Below are positions 8,615-17,153 of a DNA stretch of 64,000 bases, piece after piece. This DNA is from Streptomyces sp. CB01580. Its GTDB lineage: Bacteria; Actinomycetota; Actinomycetes; Streptomycetales; Streptomycetaceae. The position numbers were made by a program, and so were the translations under genes. The stretch's first letter is position 1; each line of letters begins with the position of its first letter. The notes beneath the pieces are model-generated. The model had not been told where the DNA came from. It was given only the letters and a program-made list of their open reading frames with translations, and did not search any database. The stretch spans positions 400,887 through 464,886 of the forward strand of contig NZ_LIXJ01000003.1 in assembly GCF_001905795.1 (NCBI RefSeq), in the 5' to 3' direction.

Positions 8615-8706
8615 GCCACGACGGCCGGACGACACGACGACAGAACGACGTGACGACAGAACGACATGACTACCGGAGGTTCTGACGTCGGCGTTACCCT
8701 CCACGC

Positions 8707-9465
8707 GTGTCCAAACCCACCGCCGACCCCGCCGCACTCGAACTCGGCGTGGACCGCGCGAGCCCGGTGCCCCTGTACCACCAACTGGCCCAGCAGCTGG
8801 AAGCGGCCGTCGAGGAGGGCCGACTCGCCCCAGGCACCCTTCTCGGCAACGAGATAGACCTGGCCTCCCGGCTCGGCCTGTCCCGGCCCACCGTCCGCCA
8901 GGCCATCCAGTCACTGGTCGACAAGGGGATCATGGTCCGCCGCCGAGGCGTCGGCACACAGGTCGTGCACAGCGGGGTCGGGCGCCCGCTCGAACCGAGC
9001 AGCCTGTACGACGACCTGGAGGCCGCGGGCGGACACCCCACGACCCGCGTCCTGCGCAACACGCTGGAGCCCGCCGGTCCCCGGGTCGCCGACGCCCTCG
9101 GCGTCGCGGAGGGCAGCGACGTCCACCTCGTCGAGCGGATCCGGTACGCGTACGACGAACCGCTGGCTCTCCTGCGCAACCACCTGCCGCCCGGAACCGT
9201 CGACCTGGACACCGCGCGGCTGGAGAGCACCGGCCTCTACCGGATGTTGCGCGGCGCCGGCATCGCCATGCACAGCGCCCGCCAGTCCATCGGCGCCCGC
9301 CCGGCCACCGCGGAGGAGGCCGCCGTGCTCGCCGAGACCGAAGGGGCCGTCCTGCTCACGATGGAACGCACCACCTTCGACGACACCGGTCGGGCGATCG
9401 AATGCGGGTCCCACCTCTACCGGGCCTCGCGCCACTCCTTCGACTTCCAGCTGCTCGTACGGTGA
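8707..9465 (+). CDS. GntR/HutC-family transcriptional regulator (UTRA domain)
   Basis: A 252-residue regulator. The N-terminal winged helix (about 20-88) includes VPLYHQLAQQLEAAVEEGRL and LASRLGLSRPTVRQAIQSLV. The rest is a UTRA ligand-binding domain ending SHLYRASRHSFDFQLLVR. HutC-type regulators usually bind a sugar, sugar phosphate or small acid that releases them from DNA. The GTG start follows a TTACCCT -10-like hexamer by about 7 nt without a ribosome site, so the mRNA may be leaderless. Its position between the divergent dehydrogenase and the sugar ABC operon marks it as the local regulator. Confidence 0.92.
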   Translation: MSKPTADPAALELGVDRASPVPLYHQLAQQLEAAVEEGRLAPGTLLGNEIDLASRLGLSRPTVRQAIQSLVDKGIMVRRRGVGTQVVHSGVGRPLEPSSLYDDLEAAGGHPTTRVLRNTLEPAGPRVADALGVAEGSDVHLVERIRYAYDEPLALLRNHLPPGTVDLDTARLESTGLYRMLRGAGIAMHSARQSIGARPATAEEAAVLAETEGAVLLTMERTTFDDTGRAIECGSHLYRASRHSFDFQLLVR

Positions 9466-9623
9466 CGGCGTCCTCCGGTTCGTCCGTCCGGTGACGGCTG
9501 CTCCCGGCCGGCTCGTACGGTGACGACCGTCACGCCCGGGGCGCCGCCCGCGGGCAGCAGGCCGGCCGCCCGGTATCGGCCGACCGCCGTCGGACGGATC
9601 GTCGACGACCGTCACGCGGACCG

Positions 9624-9652
9624 TTGACGCCGGGGCGGCCCGCCGCTACAAC
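9624..9652 (+). promoter_or_regulatory. Candidate sigma-70-type promoter of the sugar ABC operon
   Basis: TTGACG (9624-9629) and TACAAC (9647-9652) are separated by exactly 17 nt. They lie about 260 nt before the binding-protein start, in the 450-nt gap after the GntR gene. The rest of that gap holds small inverted repeats (GTGACG-AC-CGTCAC at 9520-9533, GGTAC-CAC-GTACC at 9705-9717) and no gene. Confidence 0.5.
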
Positions 9653-9915
9653 TGCCCTCGGGGCGACCGGACACCCGCGCCTTCCGGCCCGTCCGCCGCC
9701 GCCCGGTACCACGTACCACAGCGGGAGAGGGCCCACCGAGCACCGCCCCAAGACCCTCCCGCGTCCCGCACGGCACACCCCGCGCCGACGCCTGTGCCCC
9801 GCCCTGCCGGGCGGTCCCGTCGTCGACTCGGGGATACTTGGCCAGCCGGGCCGGGGGCGACACGCCTCCGGCCGACCACAGGGCACAGCGAGCAGCACAA
9901 GAAGGGCACGGCGTC

Positions 9916-10929
9916 GTGGCAAGGGTTCGGACAGGGGTACGTGCGATGGGCGCCGTGCTTGCGGCGGTGCTCGCGGCCTCCCTCGCGGGATGCAGCAGCA
10001 CCGGTGGCAAGCGGGCGGAGGAGCGCGCGGCCCGGGCCGCCGCCGAGGGCCGCGCCGCGGTGGACACGCCCCGCTGGACCTTCGCCATGGTCACCCACTC
10101 CGGTGACGGCGACACCTTCTGGGACATCGTCCAGAGAGGCGCCGAGCAGGCGGCCGTCAAGGACAACATCAAGTTCCTGTACTCGCACCACGACGAGGCC
10201 CAGCAGCAGGCCCAGCTGGTCCAGGCCGCCATCGACCAGAAGGTCGACGGGCTGATCGTCACGCTCGCCAAGCCCGACGCGATGAAGGACGTCGTCGCCA
10301 AGGCCACCCGGGCCGGGATCCCGGTGATCACGGTGAACTCGGGCTCCGTCGAGTCCAAGCGGTTCGGCGCCCTCGCCCACGTCGGCCAGGACGAGTCCAT
10401 CGCGGGGGAGGCGGTCGGCGACGAGCTGAACGCGCGCGGTCGCAAGAAGGCCCTGTGCATCCTGCACGAGCAGGGCAACGTCGGCCACGAACAGCGCTGT
10501 GCCGGGGCGAAGAAGACCTTCGACGGACAGATGCAGAACCTGTACGTCGAGGGCACCAACATGCCCGACGTCCAGGCGTCCATCGAGGCCAAGCTCCAGG
10601 CCGACAGGAGCATCGACGCGGTCGTCACCCTCGGGGCGCCGTTCGCGGACGCCGCCGTGAAGGCGAAGAAGACCGCGGGCAGCACGGCCGAGATCGACAC
10701 GTTCGACCTGAACGCCAAGGTCGCCACCGCCCTGGAGGACAAGACCCTCGGCTTCGCGGTCGACCAGCAGCCCTACCTCCAGGGGTACGAGGCCGTGGAC
10801 CTGCTCTGGCTGTACCGCTACAACGGCGACGTGCTCGGCGGCGGGCGCCCGGTCCTCACCGGTCCGCAGATCATCACGGAGAAGGACGCCGCCGCGCTCG
10901 CCCCGTACACGAAGCGGGGGACCCGATGA
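9916..10929 (+). CDS. Sugar ABC transporter substrate-binding lipoprotein (ribose/fructose class)
   Basis: An exported lipoprotein of 337 residues. A basic N-terminus, a hydrophobic core and the lipobox LAGC (C26) are followed by a Peripla_BP_4 domain with [34 protein letters not shown] and PVITVNSG. This class delivers monosaccharides to RbsC-type permeases. The GTG at 9916 is chosen because it supplies the positive n-region; an ATG at 9946 is the alternative. The stop overlaps the permease start by 4 nt. Order and types of the following genes match the frcBCAK fructose-uptake arrangement of rhizobia, but the sugar is not proven. Confidence 0.9.
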   Translation: MARVRTGVRAMGAVLAAVLAASLAGCSSTGGKRAEERAARAAAEGRAAVDTPRWTFAMVTHSGDGDTFWDIVQRGAEQAAVKDNIKFLYSHHDEAQQQAQLVQAAIDQKVDGLIVTLAKPDAMKDVVAKATRAGIPVITVNSGSVESKRFGALAHVGQDESIAGEAVGDELNARGRKKALCILHEQGNVGHEQRCAGAKKTFDGQMQNLYVEGTNMPDVQASIEAKLQADRSIDAVVTLGAPFADAAVKAKKTAGSTAEIDTFDLNAKVATALEDKTLGFAVDQQPYLQGYEAVDLLWLYRYNGDVLGGGRPVLTGPQIITEKDAAALAPYTKRGTR

Positions 10930-11978
10930 GCGCAACTGCGGATCCGGCCGCCCCGGCGGGCCCCGACGAACGGCTGCTGCGCACCTCCCCGCTGCGCAGG
11001 CTCCTCGGCCGTCCCGAACTCGGCTCGGTCGTCGGCGCCGCCGCCGTATTCGTCTTCTTCGCGCTCGTCGCCGACAGCTTCCTGCGCGCCTCCAGCCTCG
11101 GCACGGTGCTGTACGCGGCCTCCACCATCGGGATCATGGCCGCCCCGGTGGCGCTGCTGATGATCGGCGGCGAGTTCGACCTGTCCGCCGGGGTGCTGGT
11201 CACCAGCTCCGCGCTGGTCTCGTCGATGTTCAGCTACCAGATGACCGCCAACGTCTGGGTCGGCGTCCTCGTGTCGTTGCTGGTCACGCTCGCCATCGGC
11301 GCGTTCAACGGCTTCATGCTGACCCGTACCAAACTGCCGAGCTTCATCATCACGCTCGGCACGTTCCTGATGCTGACCGGCCTGAACCTCGGCTTCACCA
11401 AGCTGATCAGCGGAACCGTGTCGACGAAGACCATCGGCGACATGGAGGGCTTCGAATCGGCCCGCCGGGTCTTCGCCTCGCAGTGGACCATCGGCGGCGT
11501 CGAGTTCAAGGTCACGATCCTGTGGTGGGCCGTGCTCGTCGCGATCGCCACCTGGATCCTGCTCCGCACCCGTTTCGGGAACTGGATCTTCGCCGTCGGC
11601 GGCGAGGCGGACGCGGCCCGCGCGGTCGGCGTCCCGGTGATCCGCACCAAGATCGGGCTCTACCTCGGGGTCGCCTTCGCCGCCTGGGTCTCCGGACAGC
11701 ACCTGCTGTTCTCGTACGACGTGGTGCAGTCCGGCGAGGGCGTCGGCAACGAACTGATCTACATCATCGCCGCGGTCATCGGCGGCTGCCTGATCACCGG
11801 CGGCTACGGCTCCGCGATCGGCTCCGCGGTCGGCGCCGTCATCTTCGGTATGACGAGCAAGGGCATCGTGTACGCGGAGTGGAACCCGGACTGGTTCAAG
11901 TTCTTCCTCGGAGCCATGCTGCTCCTGGCCACCCTGCTCAACGCATGGGTACGCAAGCGAGCGGAGGCGACGAAATGA
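10926..11978 (+). CDS. Sugar ABC transporter permease (RbsC/FrcC type)
   Basis: A 350-residue integral membrane protein with about 8-10 helices. Characteristic segments are [38 protein letters not shown] and [17 protein letters not shown], all hallmarks of the BPD_transp_2 family. The ATG overlaps the previous stop (ATGA), so translation is coupled. A longer extracellular insert around residues 155-190, between TKLISG and the following helix, is common in the FrcC subgroup. It forms the membrane channel with the downstream ATPase. Confidence 0.92.
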   Translation: MSATADPAAPAGPDERLLRTSPLRRLLGRPELGSVVGAAAVFVFFALVADSFLRASSLGTVLYAASTIGIMAAPVALLMIGGEFDLSAGVLVTSSALVSSMFSYQMTANVWVGVLVSLLVTLAIGAFNGFMLTRTKLPSFIITLGTFLMLTGLNLGFTKLISGTVSTKTIGDMEGFESARRVFASQWTIGGVEFKVTILWWAVLVAIATWILLRTRFGNWIFAVGGEADAARAVGVPVIRTKIGLYLGVAFAAWVSGQHLLFSYDVVQSGEGVGNELIYIIAAVIGGCLITGGYGSAIGSAVGAVIFGMTSKGIVYAEWNPDWFKFFLGAMLLLATLLNAWVRKRAEATK

Positions 11979-12823
11979 CGGCCCCCCTGGCACCGGCCGG
12001 CCGGGAGACGACCGGCCGGGCCCTCGTCGAGCTGGACCACGTCAGCAAGTTCTACGGCAACATCAAGGCGCTCACCGACGTCTCGCTGGAGGTCCACGCG
12101 GGGGAGATCTCCTGCGTGCTCGGCGACAACGGCGCCGGCAAGTCCACCCTGATCAAGATCATCGCGGGGCTGCACCGGCACGACGCGGGCAGCTTCCTGA
12201 TCGACGGCGAACAGACCGTCCTCGTCAATCCGCGCGACGCCCTCGACCGCGGTATCGCCACCGTCTACCAGGACCTGGCCGTCGTCCCGCTCATGCCGGT
12301 CTGGCGGAACTTCTTCCTCGGCTCCGAGCCGACGACCGGCGCGGGCCCCTTCAAGCGCCTCGACGTACGGCTGATGCGCGAGACGACCCGCACCGCACTG
12401 CTGCGCATGGGCATTGACCTGCGCGACGTCGACCAGCCGATCGGCACCCTCTCCGGCGGCGAGCGCCAGTGCGTCGCCATCGCGCGGGCCGTCCACTTCG
12501 GCGCCAAGGTCCTCGTCCTGGACGAGCCGACCGCCGCGCTCGGCGTCAAGCAGTCCGGGGTCGTCCTCAAGTACGTCGCGGCCGCCCGCGACGCCGGTCT
12601 CGGCGTGGTCCTCATCACGCACAACCCGCATCACGCGTATCTCGTCGGCGACCGCTTCGTCCTGCTCAAGCGAGGCGCCATGGCCGGCAGCCACACCCGG
12701 GAGAGCATCACGCTGGACGAGCTGACCCGCCAAATGGCGGGCGGCAGCGAGCTGGAGGAGCTCAGCCACGAGCTGGAACGGGCGACGGAACCGGGTCGTC
12801 CGCAGGGGCCGGACCAGTCGTAG
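11975..12823 (+). CDS. Sugar ABC transporter ATPase, single nucleotide-binding domain
   Basis: A 282-residue ATPase with Walker [10 protein letters not shown] (50-58), Q-loop at TVYQD, signature LSGGERQ (159-165), Walker B VLVLDEP and the switch histidine in ITHNPHH. Most ribose-type systems use a double-length ATPase of about 500 residues; this has only one domain, as in FrcA, so the transporter probably works with a homodimer. The start overlaps the permease stop by 4 nt. A strong hairpin follows, so this may be the last gene of the transcript. Confidence 0.92.
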   Translation: MTAPLAPAGRETTGRALVELDHVSKFYGNIKALTDVSLEVHAGEISCVLGDNGAGKSTLIKIIAGLHRHDAGSFLIDGEQTVLVNPRDALDRGIATVYQDLAVVPLMPVWRNFFLGSEPTTGAGPFKRLDVRLMRETTRTALLRMGIDLRDVDQPIGTLSGGERQCVAIARAVHFGAKVLVLDEPTAALGVKQSGVVLKYVAAARDAGLGVVLITHNPHHAYLVGDRFVLLKRGAMAGSHTRESITLDELTRQMAGGSELEELSHELERATEPGRPQGPDQS

Positions 12824-12841
12824 GACCGCGTCCGCGGCGGT

Positions 12842-12886
12842 CGGACCCCCGGCGGGCGCGCCCTCCGGCGCCGTCCCGGGGGTCCG
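12842..12886 (+). terminator. Hairpin after the ABC operon
   Basis: CGGACCCCCGG (12842-12852) pairs perfectly with CCGGGGGTCCG (12876-12886), an 11-bp stem with a 23-nt loop and no T-tract. It is placed between the ATPase and the ROK kinase and would reduce, not necessarily abolish, readthrough. Confidence 0.55.
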
Positions 12887-12967
12887 GGCAGTGGCAGAAT
12901 CGAGGCCGACGGGCGCAGTCCGCCGCCGGGGAGCACCCGCCCCCGGCCCCCCGACCCCGCAGGGACG

Positions 12968-14131
12968 ATGAGCACGTACCGCGACTTCACCCACCGCGGC
13001 TCCGCCCGCGCCACCGTCCTGCGGACCGTGGGCACCCGCGAGCGCCGCTCGCACCTCACCGCGCCGAGAGTGCCCACCGTCGGCATCGACATCGGCGGTA
13101 CGAAGGTGATGGCCGGAGTCGTCGACGCCGACGGCAACATCCTGGAGCAGCTGCGCGCCGAGACGCCGCACAAGTCCAAGAGCCCCAAGGTCGTCGAGGA
13201 CACCATCGTCGAGCTGGTCCTGGACCTCTCCGACCGGCACGACGTGCACGCCGTCGGCATCGGGGCGGCCGGCTGGGTCGACGCGGACCGTTCCAAGGTG
13301 CTGTTCGCCCCCCACCTCGCCTGGCGCGACGAACCGCTGCGCGACGCCCTCGCCTCCCGCCTCGTCGTCCCCGTCATGGTCGACAACGACGCCAACACGG
13401 CCGCCTGGGCGGAATGGCGATTCGGAGCGGGCCGGGGCGAGGACCACCTCGTCATGATCACGCTCGGCACCGGCATCGGCGGCGCGATCCTGGAGGAGGG
13501 CCGGGTCAAGCGCGGCAGGTTCGGGGTCGCCGGGGAATTCGGCCACATGCAGGTGGTACCCGGCGGACACCGCTGCCCGTGCGGGAACCGCGGCTGCTGG
13601 GAGCAGTACAGCTCCGGCAACGCCCTCGTCCGCGAGGCCAAGGAGCTGGCCGCCGCCGACTCACCGGTGGCGCACGGCCTCATCGAGCGCGTCCAGGGCA
13701 ACATCCCCGACATCACCGGACCGCTCATCACCGAACTGGCCCGCGAGGGCGACGCGATGTGCGTCGAGCTCCTCCAGGACATCGGCCAGTGGCTCGGCGT
13801 CGGCATCGCCAACCTGGCCGCCGCGCTCGACCCCTCCTGCTTCGTCATCGGGGGCGGCGTCAGCGCCGCCGACGACCTGTTGATCGGCCCCGCCCGGGAC
13901 GCCTTCAAGCGACACCTCACCGGCCGCGGCTACCGCCCCGAGGCCCGCATCGTCAAGGCACAGCTCGGCCCGGAGGCGGGCATGGTCGGCGCAGCCGACC
14001 TCGCCCGGCTGGTGGCCCGCAGATTCCGCCGCACCAACCGGCGCCGCGTCGAACGGTACGAGCGGTACGCACAGATCTACGACCAGGCCGCGAGCACCAT
14101 CCGAAACACCCGCAGCACCCGCACCTCCTAG
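12968..14131 (+). CDS. ROK-family sugar kinase (glucokinase-like)
   Basis: A 387-residue cytosolic sugar kinase. It has the phosphate loop DIGGTK (41-46), the catalytic Asp in VDNDANTAAW (D141), GTGIGG, and the ROK zinc motif CPCGNRGCWEQY (C203, C205, C210) with H193 in EFGHMQV. The core resembles streptomycete glucokinase GlkA. It differs by a basic N-terminal extension of about 35 residues and an Arg-rich C-terminal tail. There is no helix-turn-helix, so it is an enzyme rather than a ROK repressor. Its position after the sugar ABC genes suggests it phosphorylates the imported sugar. A 15-nt gap separates it from the next gene. Confidence 0.9.
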   Translation: MSTYRDFTHRGSARATVLRTVGTRERRSHLTAPRVPTVGIDIGGTKVMAGVVDADGNILEQLRAETPHKSKSPKVVEDTIVELVLDLSDRHDVHAVGIGAAGWVDADRSKVLFAPHLAWRDEPLRDALASRLVVPVMVDNDANTAAWAEWRFGAGRGEDHLVMITLGTGIGGAILEEGRVKRGRFGVAGEFGHMQVVPGGHRCPCGNRGCWEQYSSGNALVREAKELAAADSPVAHGLIERVQGNIPDITGPLITELAREGDAMCVELLQDIGQWLGVGIANLAAALDPSCFVIGGGVSAADDLLIGPARDAFKRHLTGRGYRPEARIVKAQLGPEAGMVGAADLARLVARRFRRTNRRRVERYERYAQIYDQAASTIRNTRSTRTS

Positions 14132-14145
14132 GGATCGCCACAGAC

Positions 14146-14733
14146 ATGACCGCAGCCGAACACGTCGTCCTGCCGCGCCAGTCCCCGCCTCCCGACGACA
14201 AGCCGCCGCAGGACCGGCGCCGGACGATCCGACGCCGTCTGATCACCGCGACCATCATCGTGCTGCTCATCGGCATCCCGGCCGGCTATCTGCTGATCTC
14301 CGCCGGGCAGAGTCGGCGAGCGGGCCAGAACAAGGAGGCCGAGGCGGCGGCGCAGGGGCTCCAGGAAGGCTGGCCGTCGCGCTTGCAGCGCCGGATCTAC
14401 GAGCTGCCGATGCCGGGCAACTCGCTGGACGTCCAGTACTACGAGACCAACAACTGGAAGGTCAGTCGGCTGTACGTGGAGTTCCGCACCACCTCCGCCG
14501 GACTCGACCGTTTCCTGAGCCGGCTGGGCAGCGGTCGCGCCGCGCTGGAGCCGGGCAAGGTGACCATCGGCGCGCGCGACCAGCAGATCTCCGGGTGGAG
14601 CTTCGGCCCCGGCATTCAGTGGGCGGGCACCACGCACACCAACAAGGGCCCGCGGCCCACCCAGGACATCACCGTGAACATGGCCGACCCGATGAACCCC
14701 GTCGTCTACGTCGTGTCCGCGGCGACCCCCTGA
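14146..14733 (+). CDS. Single-pass membrane protein of unknown function
   Basis: A 195-residue protein I do not recognise. A Pro-rich, basic cytoplasmic start (1-31) is followed by one membrane helix (about 32-52, ITATIIVLLIGIPAGYLLIS) and an extracellular domain of about 140 residues with YYETNNWKVSRLYVEFRTT and DRFLSRLGSG. This could be a signal anchor with an exported soluble domain. It follows the ROK kinase by 15 nt and is probably co-transcribed. A role in sugar uptake or sensing is possible but not shown. Confidence 0.8.
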   Translation: MTAAEHVVLPRQSPPPDDKPPQDRRRTIRRRLITATIIVLLIGIPAGYLLISAGQSRRAGQNKEAEAAAQGLQEGWPSRLQRRIYELPMPGNSLDVQYYETNNWKVSRLYVEFRTTSAGLDRFLSRLGSGRAALEPGKVTIGARDQQISGWSFGPGIQWAGTTHTNKGPRPTQDITVNMADPMNPVVYVVSAATP

Positions 14734-14755
14734 GCCGGGCCCCCGCTCACAGGCC

Positions 14756-14778
14756 CGAGGCCGCCGGGACGGGCCTCG
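14756..14778. terminator. Short hairpin downstream of the sugar-kinase unit
   Basis: CGAGGCC (14756-14762) pairs with GGCCTCG (14772-14778) around a 9-nt loop, about 22 nt after the stop of the membrane protein. It is a plausible but weak terminator. Confidence 0.35.
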
Positions 14779-14943
14779 TTCCGGATGGTGCCTTCTGCAC
14801 CGTCTTGCCGAGGCCGTCCCCGAACATGCTCATCGTCGCCTTCTTCTCCTACTCGCCGGTCGGCGCCGACGGTGCCGCCCTTGATGTACCGGGCCGCCCC
14901 CGGCACCCCGTAGCCGGCGAGGTGCTCGGCTTCCCGGCGGATC

Positions 14944-16149
14944 GTGCACATTGGATACATGCACGTTGGGCAGCACATCGCCCGTGTACGGCAGCTCCGG
15001 CAGTCGCGCCATGCGCTGGTGGCGATTCCCCTGGTGCTGATCGCGGCGATCACCGTAGCGGACATCCGCACCCCTGAAACCATCCACCTCGGCCCGCTGC
15101 TCGTCGTAGCGCCTGCCCTCACCACCGCATTCGCCGGCTACCGGCTGACGGCACTGATCGGGGCACTGGCCGTGGGAGGCCAGAGCCTCATCGCCGTGTT
15201 CCAAGGCGGTTTCGACGAGAACCACATCGCGCAGCTCATCGGGCTCACGGTCTTGTCGGTCTTCGCCGTGGTCGTGTGCTTCGTGCGCGACCGGCGCACG
15301 GAGGAGCTGGCCCAGGTGCGGTCGGTCGCCGAAGCCGCGCAGCGGGCCCTCCTGCGCCCGCTGCCCGACCGGCTCGGCCCCCTGCACATCGCCTCCTCAT
15401 ACCTGGCAGCCGAGAAAGAGGCCTGCATCGGCGGTGACCTGTACGCGGTGGCGCGCACCGGCAGCCGAACCCGCGTGATCATCGGCGATGTCCGGGGCAA
15501 GGGGCTGGCCGCGATCGAGGAGGCGGTCACGCTGCTCGGCGCCTTCCGGGAAGCCGCCCACCAGCACGCCACCCTGCCCGCCCTCGCCGACGCCCTGGAC
15601 CGCAGCGTCTCCCGCCACCTCACCCAGTTCCCGGAAGCGGACGAGGAGTCCCAGGAACACTTCATCACCGCCTTGCTGCTGGAGATCCCCGACCACAGCC
15701 CCGTGGCGCGGCTGACCCTCTGCGGGCACCCGCCGCCCCTGCTGCTCAGAAACGGCCGGGTGACCAGCCTCGACAGCCCCCACCCCGCGCCACCGCTGGG
15801 GGTGGTCGAGCTGGGGCCGGACATCCACACCGTGCGCACCTTCTCCTTCCAGGCCGGCGACACCCTCCTCCTCTACACCGACGGCGTCGCGGAGGCCCGC
15901 GACAGCAACCAGGCCTTCTACCCCCTGGAGCAGAGGGCCGCCCTGTGGACCAAGGCCGGCCCCAAGACACTCGTGCAGCGCGTCCAACAGGACCTCCTCG
16001 CCCACGCCGGCGGGGCACTCGGCGACGACGCCGCCCTCCTCGCCCTCCAGCGCACAACCGCGCCGCACACCAGATTCCACATCGGCGATCCGGCGGACGA
16101 CGGCGTCCATGGGCAAGCCCATGAAGGCCCTGAGCAGGTCACACGCTAG
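14944..16149 (+). CDS. Membrane-anchored SpoIIE/PP2C-type protein phosphatase
   Basis: A 401-residue protein. Three or four membrane helices occupy about residues 25-105 (HALVAIPLVLIAAITVA, LGPLLVVAPALTTAFAGY). The SpoIIE-type PPM phosphatase domain (about 130-370) carries CIGGDLYAV, VIIGDVRGKGLAA, LCGHPPPLLL and LLLYTDGVAEARD, including the metal-binding Asp residues. Family members dephosphorylate anti-sigma-factor antagonists. GTG at 14944 and ATG at 14959 are both possible starts; neither has a good ribosome site. The last 30 residues look unrelated to the family, and the TAG stop lies in the CTAG that flanks a palindromic element. Confidence 0.88.
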   Translation: MHIGYMHVGQHIARVRQLRQSRHALVAIPLVLIAAITVADIRTPETIHLGPLLVVAPALTTAFAGYRLTALIGALAVGGQSLIAVFQGGFDENHIAQLIGLTVLSVFAVVVCFVRDRRTEELAQVRSVAEAAQRALLRPLPDRLGPLHIASSYLAAEKEACIGGDLYAVARTGSRTRVIIGDVRGKGLAAIEEAVTLLGAFREAAHQHATLPALADALDRSVSRHLTQFPEADEESQEHFITALLLEIPDHSPVARLTLCGHPPPLLLRNGRVTSLDSPHPAPPLGVVELGPDIHTVRTFSFQAGDTLLLYTDGVAEARDSNQAFYPLEQRAALWTKAGPKTLVQRVQQDLLAHAGGALGDDAALLALQRTTAPHTRFHIGDPADDGVHGQAHEGPEQVTR

Positions 16150-16195
16150 TGCTGTGGCCGGAAAGGTTTGCCGGTGAACCTTTCCGGTCGCAGCA
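16150..16195. repeat. Palindromic mobile-type element, copy A (46 bp)
   Basis: The left arm TGCTGTGGCCGGAAAGGTT (16150-16168) pairs with the right arm 16177-16195 with two mismatches, across 8 nt. Flanks are CTAG on the left and CCAG on the right. Copies B (43654-43813) and C (58019-58078) share the same ends. The arrangement suggests a small non-autonomous element derived from the ends of an insertion sequence. As an RNA hairpin it would also act as a terminator. Confidence 0.8.
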
Positions 16196-16199
16196 CCAG

Positions 16200-16444
16200 G
16201 CCGGAGCCTGGTCGCGCCTGCCGATCGCCCTCGAGAGCGAGGAGCGCAAGGGCACGCCGTCGCCACGCCCCCCGTTCACCGAGTGGGACAAGACCTTCGG
16301 CCATGCCTGCCTCTGCGCGGCCATCGTGATGCCGTCCATCAGCCGCCGGCGCGGCCATACCCGCGGCCGGCCCGGCTCGATGCCCCGCGGCAGCAGCGGC
16401 TCGAGCCGAACCCACTGGCCGTTCCTCAGATCGCCACGCCCCAC
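16200..16444 (-). pseudogene. IS5-family transposase remnant (N-terminus)
   Basis: From a GTG at 16444 the minus strand reads RGDLRNGQWVRLEPLLPRG followed by a GRPR/RRRLMDGI segment, the conserved opening of IS5-type transposases (DUF4096 region). After about 45 residues the similarity stops, and the DDE catalytic domain is missing. The frame then runs into palindromic copy A. This is a dead fragment of an insertion sequence. Confidence 0.7.
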
Positions 16445-16566
16445 AAGACGTGATCACGAACGCACAAGATCTACATTTGCGGAGCCATGGGAAGGCGGCT
16501 CCACCTCCGCGTCGGGCCGCGCGGAAAGTGATCGCCCCGGGCGGGCGACCGGGATCCCGCCATCAT

Positions 16567-16817
16567 GACCAGGTTCCGAGGTCACGGCAGCAGAGGCCAG
16601 ACGGACAGCGGCCACCCAGTCGAGCGATGCCTACGAAGACCTGGAGCGAGAGCACACCGGGCTTCGCCGGTACTGCCGCCATCCGGAGAGCCGCCTGGAG
16701 ATCCACGCGACGGCCCTCAACCGGCTCGCACGGGAGAACGCGGCTCTCTCCGGGCGCGATGCCGATGCAGCCAAGGCCGGAGCGCTGCCACGACGCCCTT
16801 GTCGCCGGACCTTGTAG
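16567..16817 (+). pseudogene. Possible IS-accessory protein remnant
   Basis: The frame ending at the TAG at 16815-16817 contains SDAYEDLEREHTGLRRYCRH followed by LEIHATALNRLARENAAL. This Glu/Leu/Arg-rich coiled segment recalls the C-terminus of accessory proteins encoded beside integrase-like transposases. No start codon or N-terminal domain is visible. Identification is tentative and rests on amino-acid pattern and position beside the transposase remnant. Confidence 0.35.
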
Positions 16818-17153
16818 AGCGGTTCCGGTCCACGGTTCACCGGGATCCGCACCGTCCGCATCAGTGCATACACGTAATGGGCCGCCCCTCCGAAGAGGAA
16901 TGCGGCCCATCGGTCGTGGGGGCTTGGGGGCTGCGCGGTGATCGCGTCGGAGGCCGCGAAGACCACCGCGCAGACCGGTCGTCCGCGATTCGCAACGACG
17001 ATCCAGGATTCCTGCCTCGCGTGCGGCCTGAGCGGGAAGACCTGCCCGCCCCTCGGGGTGCTGTGAACAGCCCCAAGAACTCCACCGGTCCACCGGCCGA
17101 GCCGATCCCGCCGCCCCGGCGTCGACAGTGTCGTGCCGGGGCAGCCGCAGCCG
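16818..17153. other. Intergenic debris, no gene seen
   Basis: About 340 nt between the IS remnants and the 3' end of the MFS gene. I see no conserved coding sequence. Its base composition is slightly less G+C-rich than its neighbours, consistent with decayed mobile DNA. Confidence 0.4.

Noticed and set aside
8542..8680. Possible CRISPR-like array
   Set aside because: Repeats are 7-14 nt, irregularly spaced and without unique spacers of constant length. They look like operator half-sites or slippage repeats.
12968..14131. ROK protein as the chitosanase (CsnR-like) repressor
   Set aside because: It has a kinase core and zinc motif but no N-terminal helix-turn-helix, and lies in a sugar transport locus 30 kb away.
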